Origin: JBHENN01 sp046262015
Lineage (GTDB): Bacteria; Actinomycetota; CADDZG01; WHSQ01
Length of the DNA: 20,731 nucleotides
Reading direction: 5' to 3'
Assembly (NCBI GenBank): GCA_046262015.1
Contig: JBHENN010000129.1
Span: 1-20,731, forward strand
Position numbers and translations under genes: made by a program. Positions 7,921 through 14,893 of this stretch are shown one piece after another (the stretch's first letter is position 1; each line of letters opens with the position of its first letter). The notes beneath the pieces were generated by a model. The model searched no databases. It was not told the DNA's origin and was given only the letters and a program-made list of their open reading frames with translations.

Positions 7921-7926
7921 TAGGAT
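7921..7926 (+). promoter_or_regulatory. Putative leaderless -10 box (TAGGAT)
   Basis: TAGGAT is followed by 7 nt and ATG 7934, the first codon of the 8-residue leader ORF. The geometry matches the kgd and cyclase promoters. Transcription starting at the ATG would give a leaderless mRNA for the mini-ORF and channel gene. Confidence 0.5.
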
Positions 7927-7933
7927 GCGAGCC

Positions 7934-7960
7934 ATGCGCGTATCGAGATCCCGCTCATGA
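7934..7960 (+). CDS. Possible 8-residue leader ORF (MRVSRSRS)
   Basis: ATG at 7934 opens eight codons ending in TGA 7958-7960, which overlaps the ATG (7957-7959) of the channel-like gene in an ATGA junction. TAGGAT ends 7 nt upstream, so the mini-ORF is positioned for leaderless translation, and termination-reinitiation could pass ribosomes to the larger gene, which has no good Shine-Dalgarno of its own. The peptide is Arg/Ser-rich. Short overlapping leader ORFs on leaderless mRNAs are known in mycobacteria; that this one is translated is inference. Confidence 0.35.
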   Translation: MRVSRSRS

Positions 7961-9102
7961 TGAACGTGCTCCGTTGGGCCGCGTTCGCGCTGGGGCTGGC
8001 GATTGCCGCCGGAACGTGGGGGAGCGTCATCCGGATGCTGGTGCTCCCGAGAGGGGTCGCGTCGCGACTCGCGACCCTCGTGGGCCGGAGGATCGTTACC
8101 GCCGTCATCCGCCGGATAGCGGACCGGCTTCCGGGCTACGAAGACAAGGACCGGGTGCTTGCGAAGGCGGGGCCGCTGGCGCTCCTCGTCATCTTGTTCA
8201 CGTGGATGGTTCTGTTCGTCGTGGCGTACGGGCTCATGCTGTGGCCTCTGGTCCCCGACGGCTCGCTGGGCTCGGCCCTGCTCGAGAGCGGCTCGTCGCT
8301 CCTAACCCTCGGCTTCGCCGCGAGCCACGTGCCGGGCGCAACGTTGATCCACTTCGTGGCGGCGGTCACCGGGCTGATCGTGATCGCGCTCGAGATCGCG
8401 TTCCTCCCGGTCCTGTACTCCGCATTCAACCGCCGGGAGACCCAGGTGACGTTGCTGCAGAGCCGTGCGGGCTCGCCCCCTTGGGGACCGGAGGTGTTGG
8501 CACGCCACCACCTCGTGAACATCCTCGACAACCTCCCGGCCTTCTACGCTGACTGGGAGCACTGGGCGGCCGACGTCGCCGAGAGCCACTCCAACTATCC
8601 GATCCTGTTGTGGTTCCGCTCGCCCCATCCCTTGCGTTCGTGGGTGGTCGGGCTGCTCGCGGTGCTCGACTCCGCCGCCCTGTACCACGCGCTCTGCCCG
8701 ACGACCGCTCCGTCGGAGGCACGTCTGTGCCTGCGCATGGGCTTCACGTGTTTGCGCGACATCGCCACCGCGATCGGCTTGCCGTTCGACCACGATCCCT
8801 TCCCCGACGACCCGATCGAGCTGACCCACGAGGACTTCCTCACCGGCATGGAGCGATTGACCGGGATCGGATTCCCCCTGGAGCGTTCGGCCGAGGAGGC
8901 GTGGCCACACTTCAAGGGATGGAGGGTGAACTACGAATCGCTCGCCTACGCGCTGGCCGACGCGACCAGTGCCGCGCCGGGGCCGTGGTCGGGTCCCCGG
9001 ACCCACCTCGAAGGGATCACGATCGCACCCGAGCGCCCCCCCAACCGCCGGCCCGGGGATCCCGCCGACCAGGGCCGCGTGAAGGGACACCGCGGCTACT
9101 GA
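7957..9102 (+). CDS. Channel-like membrane protein (2-TM/pore, potassium-channel fold)
   Basis: A 381-residue protein with an N-terminal helix (about 6-28), a second helix (about 69-92, ALLVILFTWMVLFVVAYGLML), a short re-entrant-looking segment SSLLTLGFA (about 113-121) and a third helix (about 126-152), then a roughly 220-residue soluble C-terminus. The helix-pore-helix order and TLGF (T117-F120) resemble a potassium-channel filter (TxGYG) with Leu for the middle residue and Ala for the last Gly. The C-terminal domain is rich in Trp and His and unrecognised. Ion conduction is inferred only; it could be a sensor or non-conducting relative. Codons 7957 and 7960 are both ATG. The gene appears coupled to the upstream mini-ORF, and its 3' end precedes the DUF3151 gene by 71 bp. 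Confidence 0.7.
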   Translation: MMNVLRWAAFALGLAIAAGTWGSVIRMLVLPRGVASRLATLVGRRIVTAVIRRIADRLPGYEDKDRVLAKAGPLALLVILFTWMVLFVVAYGLMLWPLVPDGSLGSALLESGSSLLTLGFAASHVPGATLIHFVAAVTGLIVIALEIAFLPVLYSAFNRRETQVTLLQSRAGSPPWGPEVLARHHLVNILDNLPAFYADWEHWAADVAESHSNYPILLWFRSPHPLRSWVVGLLAVLDSAALYHALCPTTAPSEARLCLRMGFTCLRDIATAIGLPFDHDPFPDDPIELTHEDFLTGMERLTGIGFPLERSAEEAWPHFKGWRVNYESLAYALADATSAAPGPWSGPRTHLEGITIAPERPPNRRPGDPADQGRVKGHRGY

Positions 9103-9159
9103 ACGACCAGCGCTCCCGGAGCCGGGCTCCCTTCCTCCAGGCCGGTTGGAGCCATCACA

Positions 9160-9165
9160 TAGGGT
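9160..9165 (+). promoter_or_regulatory. Putative leaderless-type -10 box of the DUF3151 gene
   Basis: TAGGGT ends 8 nt before ATG 9174. The intervening GAGG at 9166-9169 could be a weak, too-close Shine-Dalgarno, so leaderless initiation is likely but not certain. Confidence 0.4.
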
Positions 9166-9173
9166 GAGGCGCC

Positions 9174-9578
9174 ATGGTCGAGCTGCCCATCACCGAGCCC
9201 TCCGCGACGACGATCGAGGAGCCCGCGGACTCACTGGCGGAGCTGTCCAACGCGTCATCGCCTGAGGATCTCGCCGCGGTCGCGGCGCGCCATCCGGAGT
9301 GTCTGACCGCGTGGGCGGCGCTCGGCGAGGCGGCCCTGGAGGGAGGGCGCCCGGTCGAGGCCTACGCCTACTTCCGGGTCGGCTACCACCGGGGGCTCGA
9401 CCGGATCCGCAAGGCCGGTTGGCGCGGCCAGGGCCGCGTGCCGTGGTCGCACGAGCCCAACCGCGGTTTCCTGCGTTCGGTCCGGGGGCTTGGGCGCGCC
9501 GCAGCCGAGATCGGGGAGACCGCGGAAGCCGACCGCTGCGGCACGTTCCTGCGCGACCTGGCGCCCGACGCTCCCTGA
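9174..9578 (+). CDS. DUF3151 family protein
   Basis: A 134-residue actinobacterial protein. The C-terminal half carries the family signature: AYAYFRVGYHRGLDRIRKAGWRG (about 61-83), then WSHEPNRGFLRSVRGLG and AEADRCGTFLRDL. The AWAALGEAAL-EAYAYFRVGYHRGL segment resembles a single TPR-like helical hairpin. The family is widespread in Actinobacteria and has no established function. The start is ATG 9174, following TAGGGT by 8 nt. The stop is 10 nt before the GTG of the next gene, so the two are probably co-transcribed. Confidence 0.85.
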   Translation: MVELPITEPSATTIEEPADSLAELSNASSPEDLAAVAARHPECLTAWAALGEAALEGGRPVEAYAYFRVGYHRGLDRIRKAGWRGQGRVPWSHEPNRGFLRSVRGLGRAAAEIGETAEADRCGTFLRDLAPDAP

Positions 9579-9588
9579 GGGCGCCCGG

Positions 9589-10332
9589 GTGAGCATCGAC
9601 CCGGACCTCGCGGTCGAGCACGTCCTGGCGGAAGGGGACGAGTGGCGATCGTGGCGAGCCTTGCGTCTTAGCGGCGAGGCTCCCGGCGAGCCACCGCCGG
9701 TGCCCGAGCAGGACGTCAGCGGCGCGTTCCCCGGGGCCAGCGGCCGCGCCTCACCGGGAGCGACCGGAGAGGCCATCTGCCACCTCGTTGTGCTGGGATT
9801 GGACACCGGTCCGGGCGCCGGCCGGGCGGCGGCATGGCTCGAGGACGCTCGAACACCCGCGGCGGCATGGCTGGATCCCCCCGAGGCGGTGCCCGGCGAG
9901 GTCGAAGACCCTGCCGCGGGGCGGGTGTGGGCGACCGCCTCGGCGGCGTGCGCCCTCCTCGCGCTGCGGCGCCAGCCGGGGGCGCGTGCCCTCGGTCTCT
10001 TACGCGGTGAGGCCGATATGGAGGGTCGACTCACGGGGGGCGCCTATCCCACGTTCGCGGCGGCCGGCGCCTACTGGCTCGCCGAAGGACCGCAGACGGA
10101 GATGGCGGAGTGGGGGCTGCGCTGGGCCCGGGAGTGGACCGAGGACTGGTGGGGCCCGTGGGAGCGCACCAGCGCGCTGGCGTACTGGGGCGCCGCGGGG
10201 ATCCCGCCGGAGCATCCCTCGGTCGACGCGTTCCTCGCGGCGCTCCGAGACGAGAGCCCCAGAGAGGGCTGGCGCGACGACCTCGAGCTGACCCTGCGCG
10301 TCCTCGAGATGCTCCGCTTCTTCGAGGAGTGA
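9589..10332 (+). CDS. Hypothetical helical protein co-transcribed with DUF3151
   Basis: I do not recognise a named family. The protein is 247 residues, soluble, rich in Ala, Trp and Gly, with no signal peptide. Several helix pairs are visible (ATASAACALLALRR, TFAAAGAYWLAEG, TSALAYWGAAGI, SVDAFLAAL), spaced like the helices of an alpha/alpha-toroid as in prenyltransferase/squalene-cyclase repeats, but without the catalytic DxDD motif of those cyclases. I chose GTG 9589 because GAGGG (9577-9581) sits 7 nt upstream and it lies just past the DUF3151 stop; the longer frame beginning at 9490 would overlap DUF3151 and its first 33 residues look like shadow sequence. Tight spacing suggests a shared role. 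Confidence 0.68.
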   Translation: MSIDPDLAVEHVLAEGDEWRSWRALRLSGEAPGEPPPVPEQDVSGAFPGASGRASPGATGEAICHLVVLGLDTGPGAGRAAAWLEDARTPAAAWLDPPEAVPGEVEDPAAGRVWATASAACALLALRRQPGARALGLLRGEADMEGRLTGGAYPTFAAAGAYWLAEGPQTEMAEWGLRWAREWTEDWWGPWERTSALAYWGAAGIPPEHPSVDAFLAALRDESPREGWRDDLELTLRVLEMLRFFEE

Positions 10333-10347
10333 GAGCGCGTTCTCATC

Positions 10348-10377
10348 TTGGGGCGATCGTCCCGCCCCTACTAGGCT
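10348..10377 (+). promoter_or_regulatory. Putative leaderless promoter of the cyclase gene
   Basis: TTGGGG (10348-10353) and TAGGCT (10372-10377) are separated by 18 bp, and the -10 box ends 7 nt before ATG 10385. No Shine-Dalgarno precedes the ATG. This is the best-formed example of the leaderless pattern in the window. Confidence 0.5.
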
Positions 10378-10384
10378 GCACCCG

Positions 10385-13300
10385 ATGAGGTGCCCCAGCT
10401 GCGCGACCGATAACCGGGAGGGCCGCAAGTTCTGCGCCGAATGCGGTGGGCCGCTGGCGGCGTCGTGTCCCTCCTGTGGGACGGCGAACGAGCCGGGCGA
10501 GAAGTTCTGCGGCGAGTGCGGCACCGCCCTGCAGGCCCCTCGAGGGGACGGCACAGCCGCCGCGCCGGCTCCGGACGGGGAGACCTCCTCAGGAGGCTCC
10601 TCGGAGCGCCGTCTGGTGTCGGTGTTGTTCGCCGATCTCGTCGGCTTCACGACCCTGTCCGAGAACCGCGACGCGGAAGAGGTGCGCGAGCTCCTGAGCG
10701 GGTACTTCGACACGGCGCGGCGCATCGTCGCTCGGTACGGCGGGACGATCGAGAAGTTCATCGGCGATGCGGTGATGGCGGTGTGGGGCGCGCCCACCGC
10801 TCAGGAAGACGACGCAGAGCGAGCGGTACGAGCCGCGCTCGACCTGACCGCAGGGGTCGCCCAGTTGGGCCGCGATACCGGAGCGACCGACCTCGCCGCG
10901 CGCGCAGGGGTGCTCACGGGTGAGGCCGCGGTGACACTCGGCGCTCGGGACGAAGGCATGGTCGCAGGCGATCTCGTCAATACCGCGTCGCGCATCCAGT
11001 CGCTCGCGGATCCGGGGATGGTCCTGGTGGGGGAGGCGACCCGGCGTGCGTCGGAAGCCGCCATCGCTTACGAGGACCGCGGGCGGCACGAGCTGAAGGG
11101 GAAGGCGGAACCGGTACCTCTGTATCGAGCATTGCGTGTGGTCGCGTCGCGCAAGGGGTTCCTGCGAACCACCGGGTTGGAGACACCGTTCGTAGGGCGC
11201 GAGCGCGAGATGCACGTCATCAAAGAGCTGTTCCACACCTCGGCCGACGAGCGACGCGCCCATCTGCTGTCGGTGATCGGCATCGCCGGGATAGGAAAGT
11301 CGCGCACCGCAGCCGAGTTCGAGAACTACATCGATGGACTTGCCGAGGTGGTCCTGTGGCACCGTGGGCGTTGCCTCGCGTACGGCGAAGGGGTCGCCTA
11401 CTGGGCTCTCGCCGAGATGGTCCGGATGCGGGCACGCATAGCCGAGGAAGAAGAGCCTGCTTCCGCGCTCGAGAAGCTGCGGGTCGTCATCGAGGAGGTC
11501 GTCCCGGATGCCGACGAACGCAACTGGATCGAGCCACGCGTCGCCCACCTGCTGGGTCTCGAAGAGCGGAGCGCGGGGGAAAGGGAGGAGCTCTTCTCGG
11601 CGTGGAGGATGTTGTTCGAACGTCTCGCGGATCAGAACCCGACGGTCATGGTCTTCGAGGACCTGCATTGGGCGGACACGAGCCTCCTGGACTTCATCGG
11701 ATACCTGCTGGACTGGTCCCGCAACAGTCGCTTGTTCGTGATCACGCTGGCTCGGCCGGAGCTGATCGAACGCCGTCCGCGCTGGGGGGTCGGTAAGCGC
11801 AACTTCAGCTCTCTCTTCCTCGAGCCGCTGACCGACGGGTCCATGTCCGAGCTGCTGCGGGCGACGGTCCCCGGCCTTCCCGAGACCCTCCTCGATCGCA
11901 TACGCGACCGTGCCGAGGGGGTGCCGCTGTATGCGGTGGAGACACTTCGCATGCTGCTCGACCGGGGGGTCCTCGTTAGAGAAGGCGCCACCTACAGGGT
12001 GACCGGCGAGGTCCAGGCCTTGGAGGTCCCCGAGACCCTGCACGCCCTGATCGCAGCGCGCCTCGACGGGTTGCCACCGGAGGAACGCCGGCTGCTCCAG
12101 AACGCGTCCGTCCTGGGCAAGACGTTCACGCGCGAGGGCCTTGCGCGCATGACCGATACCGACGAGAGGACGATCGAGGGTCCGCTGTCCTCGTTGCTGC
12201 GCAAGGAACTGCTCACCCTTCAGGCGGATCCGCGCTCGCCGGAGAGAGGCCAGTACGGGTTCATGCAGGCGCTCGTCCAGAAGGTGTCCTACGACACGCT
12301 GTCGAAGAAGGATCGCAAGGTCCGCCACCTCGCGGTCGCGCGTTATCTCGAGACGACGTGGTCCGGCGACGAAGACGAGATCATCGAGGTCGTCGCGTCC
12401 CACTACCTGGATGCTTATCGGAGCGCTCCGGATGCGTCCGATGCCGGCGAGATCAAGGATCGGGCGCGTGGCAAGCTGACCGCGGCAGGCCGCCGGGCCG
12501 AGTCTCTGGGCGCGTTCGAAGAGGCATGTCGCTACTACGAGCAGGCGTCCCAACTCGGCAGCGGGCCCGACGAGGTCGCCGGCTTGCTGGAGCTCGCCGG
12601 TGACGTGGCCAACCGGGCGGGTGACCTCGATGTGGCCGAGAGGCATCTCGAACGGGCGATAGCCCTCTTCGAGCAGCACGACCTCACGCATCCCGCCGCC
12701 CGTGTCCGAGCCCGGTTATCGATGGTCGACTGGGCCCGCGGCCGCATCGACGAAGGCCTAGCGCGCCTCAGGGATGCGTTCGTCGTCCTGCGCGCCGAGG
12801 AATGGGATGAGGACTTCGCCACGCTGGCCAACCAGCTCGGGCGGTTCGAGTTCTTCACCGGAGATTTCGAGGCGTCGGACGAGCACACGGACATCGCGCT
12901 GGAGATAGCCGAGTCGTTATGGGTTCCTGGGGTGATCTGTCACGGCCTGCTCACCAAGGGCATGATCCTGACGCGCCGGGGTCGCGGTGAGGAAGGGCTC
13001 GCCCTGATCAAGCACGGCCTCGAGCTCGCGCTGGAACACGAGGTGTTCGATGCGACCTGGCGCGGCTACTACAACCTTGGAAGCATCCTGGTGAATCGCG
13101 ATCGCGTGGACGAGGGGCTGGCTTACCTTCGCAGTGGGTTCGCGCGGTCCACCCGCGCGGGATACCAAGCGTTCGGACTGCTCGGCAATATGGCCTACCC
13201 CCTGCTGCGTCTGGGCGACTGGGACGAGGCTATGAAGATCGCCGAGCAGATGCCGGATCGCGGCGAGGTGCCGGCCGCCAATCTCGCCTATTTCTCGGGC

Positions 13301-13954
13301 ATCGCGGTGTGGGTGCCGGTCATCTGCCTCCATCGAGGGGAGATCGATAGGGCCGAAGCCCTGTGGGGCTTCTGGGACAACGAGGCCGCCGACCCAGCGG
13401 ACGTCCAGGACCGAGGGATGCGCGCTCTCGTCGGCTTGATCCGGTCCTACCACGGCGATCGCCCGGCAGACGCCTTCCACCACGTCGACCAGATGCTCGC
13501 GGACTGGGATCTCTTGGGCTTCGACTGGGAGATGAACATCGAGGGGTTCCCGGTAGCGATGGAGGCCGCGCTTCGGTACGGCGACGACGACCGGATAGAA
13601 CGTCTCCTGCGATTGGTCGACGACGCACCGAACGGCGCGGTGCCCGGCTACGTCCGTGCCCATCGCAGCCGCTTCGACGACCTCCTTGCCGTTCGGCGGG
13701 AGGATGAGGAGGCGGTGCGGCGGGGATTCGCCCAGGCGATCGCCGGCTTCCGCGAGGTCAAGAACGTCTTCGCCCTGGCCGTCACGATGCTGGAGTTCGC
13801 GGAGTGGCTAGCCGGACGGCTGGAGTCGCAAGAGGCGCAACCGTTGCTGGCGGAGGCGGAGGAGATATTCGGGCGACTCAAAGCGCGACCGTGGCTGGAG
13901 CGGCTCGCCCGGGTTGGATCGAGCGGCAGCACCCTGCAGGCGGCAGGAGGATGA
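10385..13954 (+). CDS. Zinc-ribbon / class III adenylate cyclase / AAA-type ATPase / TPR signalling protein
   Basis: A 1189-residue multidomain protein. Two zinc ribbons come first (C3, C6, C17, C20; C28, C31, C42, C45). A class III cyclase domain spans about 76-255: metal Asp D84 and D128, adenine-selecting K124, and transition-state N199 and R203 are present, so activity is plausible. The partner base-selecting position is M192 instead of Asp/Thr. A P-loop NTPase follows with Walker A GIAGIGKS (299-306, K305) and Walker B VMVFEDLHWAD (421-431), then a winged-helix-like stretch and TPR-like helical repeats (about 690-1180). This architecture is common in Actinobacteria and resembles LuxR/STAND regulators; it likely couples ATP-dependent assembly or ligand sensing to cAMP synthesis. 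It has no membrane segment, so is cytosolic. The TGA stop is in frame with, and 27 nt before, the glycosylase extension. Confidence 0.93.
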   Translation: MRCPSCATDNREGRKFCAECGGPLAASCPSCGTANEPGEKFCGECGTALQAPRGDGTAAAPAPDGETSSGGSSERRLVSVLFADLVGFTTLSENRDAEEVRELLSGYFDTARRIVARYGGTIEKFIGDAVMAVWGAPTAQEDDAERAVRAALDLTAGVAQLGRDTGATDLAARAGVLTGEAAVTLGARDEGMVAGDLVNTASRIQSLADPGMVLVGEATRRASEAAIAYEDRGRHELKGKAEPVPLYRALRVVASRKGFLRTTGLETPFVGREREMHVIKELFHTSADERRAHLLSVIGIAGIGKSRTAAEFENYIDGLAEVVLWHRGRCLAYGEGVAYWALAEMVRMRARIAEEEEPASALEKLRVVIEEVVPDADERNWIEPRVAHLLGLEERSAGEREELFSAWRMLFERLADQNPTVMVFEDLHWADTSLLDFIGYLLDWSRNSRLFVITLARPELIERRPRWGVGKRNFSSLFLEPLTDGSMSELLRATVPGLPETLLDRIRDRAEGVPLYAVETLRMLLDRGVLVREGATYRVTGEVQALEVPETLHALIAARLDGLPPEERRLLQNASVLGKTFTREGLARMTDTDERTIEGPLSSLLRKELLTLQADPRSPERGQYGFMQALVQKVSYDTLSKKDRKVRHLAVARYLETTWSGDEDEIIEVVASHYLDAYRSAPDASDAGEIKDRARGKLTAAGRRAESLGAFEEACRYYEQASQLGSGPDEVAGLLELAGDVANRAGDLDVAERHLERAIALFEQHDLTHPAARVRARLSMVDWARGRIDEGLARLRDAFVVLRAEEWDEDFATLANQLGRFEFFTGDFEASDEHTDIALEIAESLWVPGVICHGLLTKGMILTRRGRGEEGLALIKHGLELALEHEVFDATWRGYYNLGSILVNRDRVDEGLAYLRSGFARSTRAGYQAFGLLGNMAYPLLRLGDWDEAMKIAEQMPDRGEVPAANLAYFSGIAVWVPVICLHRGEIDRAEALWGFWDNEAADPADVQDRGMRALVGLIRSYHGDRPADAFHHVDQMLADWDLLGFDWEMNIEGFPVAMEAALRYGDDDRIERLLRLVDDAPNGAVPGYVRAHRSRFDDLLAVRREDEEAVRRGFAQAIAGFREVKNVFALAVTMLEFAEWLAGRLESQEAQPLLAEAEEIFGRLKARPWLERLARVGSSGSTLQAAGG

Positions 13955-13981
13955 CTAGGCCCCACGCGAGGGGGTGACCTC

Positions 13982-14071
13982 ATCGTCTGGCACGTCGTCG
14001 GATCGCTGGACGTCGCCGGGGTCGACCTGTGGCGGACGTTCACCTCGCACGGCCTGGCGAGCCTGCCGCCC
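13982..14071 (+). other. In-frame conserved N-terminal extension of the glycosylase, possible ATC start
   Basis: Reading upstream of ATG 14072 in frame gives IVWHVVGSLDVAGVDLWRTF followed by TSHGLASLPPM, matching the usual N-terminus of this glycosylase family (F/L-DLxxTLxSHGxxxLPP). The frame runs back to the TGA of the cyclase gene with no ATG, GTG or TTG. ATC at 13982 sits 7 nt after GGGGG (13970-13974) in GAGGGGGTGACC, a near copy of the 16S anti-Shine-Dalgarno complement. Initiation at ATC is inference; a frameshift relative to GTG 13974 is an alternative. Confidence 0.5.
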
Positions 14072-14893
14072 ATGCACGTCGATGAGGCCGAACGCGCCTT
14101 CGAGGTGACGCTGGCCGTCCCCCAGGGCCGGCCGCGTACGGTCCGCGTCGCGGCGACGTCCGGTGGCCGCGCGCCGGTGCTGGCCCGGGGGCCCCGGCCG
14201 GGGGCCACGGCCGCGGGGCGCCTCGCGGCCGCGCTAGCTCATGTGCTGCGTCTGGACGAAGACCTCTCGGACTTCTACGCGCTCGCGCGCGAGGATCCCG
14301 AGCTGGCGTGGGCGGTCGCCGGAGCGGGTCGGATGGTCCGCTCACCCACCGTCTTCGAGGAGGTCGTGAAGACGATCTGCACGACGAACTGCTCCTGGGG
14401 CGCGACACGCAAGATGGTCGGGACGCTCGTCGCGGAGCTCGGCGCGCCGGCGTTCGGCGCTCCTGCCACGGGCCCTTCGGGGCGTGCCTTTCCCACGCCC
14501 GAAGCGATGGCCGGGGTGGAACCGGACTTCTACCGGGAGACGGTGCGCGCGGGGTACCGCGGCCCGTACCTGGCGAAGCTGGCTGAGGACGTGGCCTCCG
14601 GGGAGGTCGACCTCGAGGCGCTCGGGCACCCCGGCGAGCTGACGGACGAGGAGGTGCACGCGCGGTTGGTTGCTCTTCCGGGCGTAGGCCCCTACGCGGC
14701 CGCTCACATCATGCTGATGCTGGGCCGTTACTCGCGCCTGATCCTCGACTCGTGGACGCGCCCGAAGTACGCGCGTCTGATCAAGCGTCGGGCGGTGACG
14801 GACGCGGCGATACACAGAAGGTTCCGGCGCTACGGCCGCTACGCCGGTCTCGCGTTCTGGCTGTTCCTCACGCGCGACTGGGTCGAGGACTAG
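14072..14893 (+). CDS. HhH-GPD DNA glycosylase family protein (start uncertain)
   Basis: From ATG 14072 the product is 273 residues; from the proposed ATC at 13982 it is 303. It is a helix-hairpin-helix glycosylase: ARLVALPGVGPYAAAHIM is the HhH DNA-binding hairpin and LILDSWTRPKY supplies the catalytic Asp position. The preceding FEEVVKTICTTNCSW fits the six-helix core and resembles the 3-methyladenine/8-oxoguanine glycosylase group. It would excise damaged bases in base-excision repair; lesion specificity cannot be read. There is no C-terminal Cys cluster, so no Fe-S. The conserved first strand and SHG-LPP motif lie upstream of ATG 14072, so that start is probably too short. Convergent with udgX; the stops share one CTAG. 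Confidence 0.82.
   Translation: MHVDEAERAFEVTLAVPQGRPRTVRVAATSGGRAPVLARGPRPGATAAGRLAAALAHVLRLDEDLSDFYALAREDPELAWAVAGAGRMVRSPTVFEEVVKTICTTNCSWGATRKMVGTLVAELGAPAFGAPATGPSGRAFPTPEAMAGVEPDFYRETVRAGYRGPYLAKLAEDVASGEVDLEALGHPGELTDEEVHARLVALPGVGPYAAAHIMLMLGRYSRLILDSWTRPKYARLIKRRAVTDAAIHRRFRRYGRYAGLAFWLFLTRDWVED

Noticed and set aside
9103..9173. Intrinsic terminator after the channel-like gene (GGAGCC-G-GGCTCC)
   Set aside because: The 1-nt loop is too small and no T-tract follows.
10333..10357. Short hairpin TGAGA-N6-TCTCA after the helical hypothetical gene
   Set aside because: A 5-bp stem is too weak to call a terminator and it abuts the proposed cyclase -35 element.
10589..12691. 700-residue open frame antisense to the cyclase gene
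   Set aside because: Low-complexity Arg/His/Gln-rich translation with no motif; the sense strand has a full multidomain protein.
13951..13977. 8-codon ORF (MTRPHARG) at the cyclase stop
   Set aside because: The AGGAGG touches the ATG with no spacing, and it leads to no in-frame start of the glycosylase. Noted only as an alternative for how ribosomes reach 13982.
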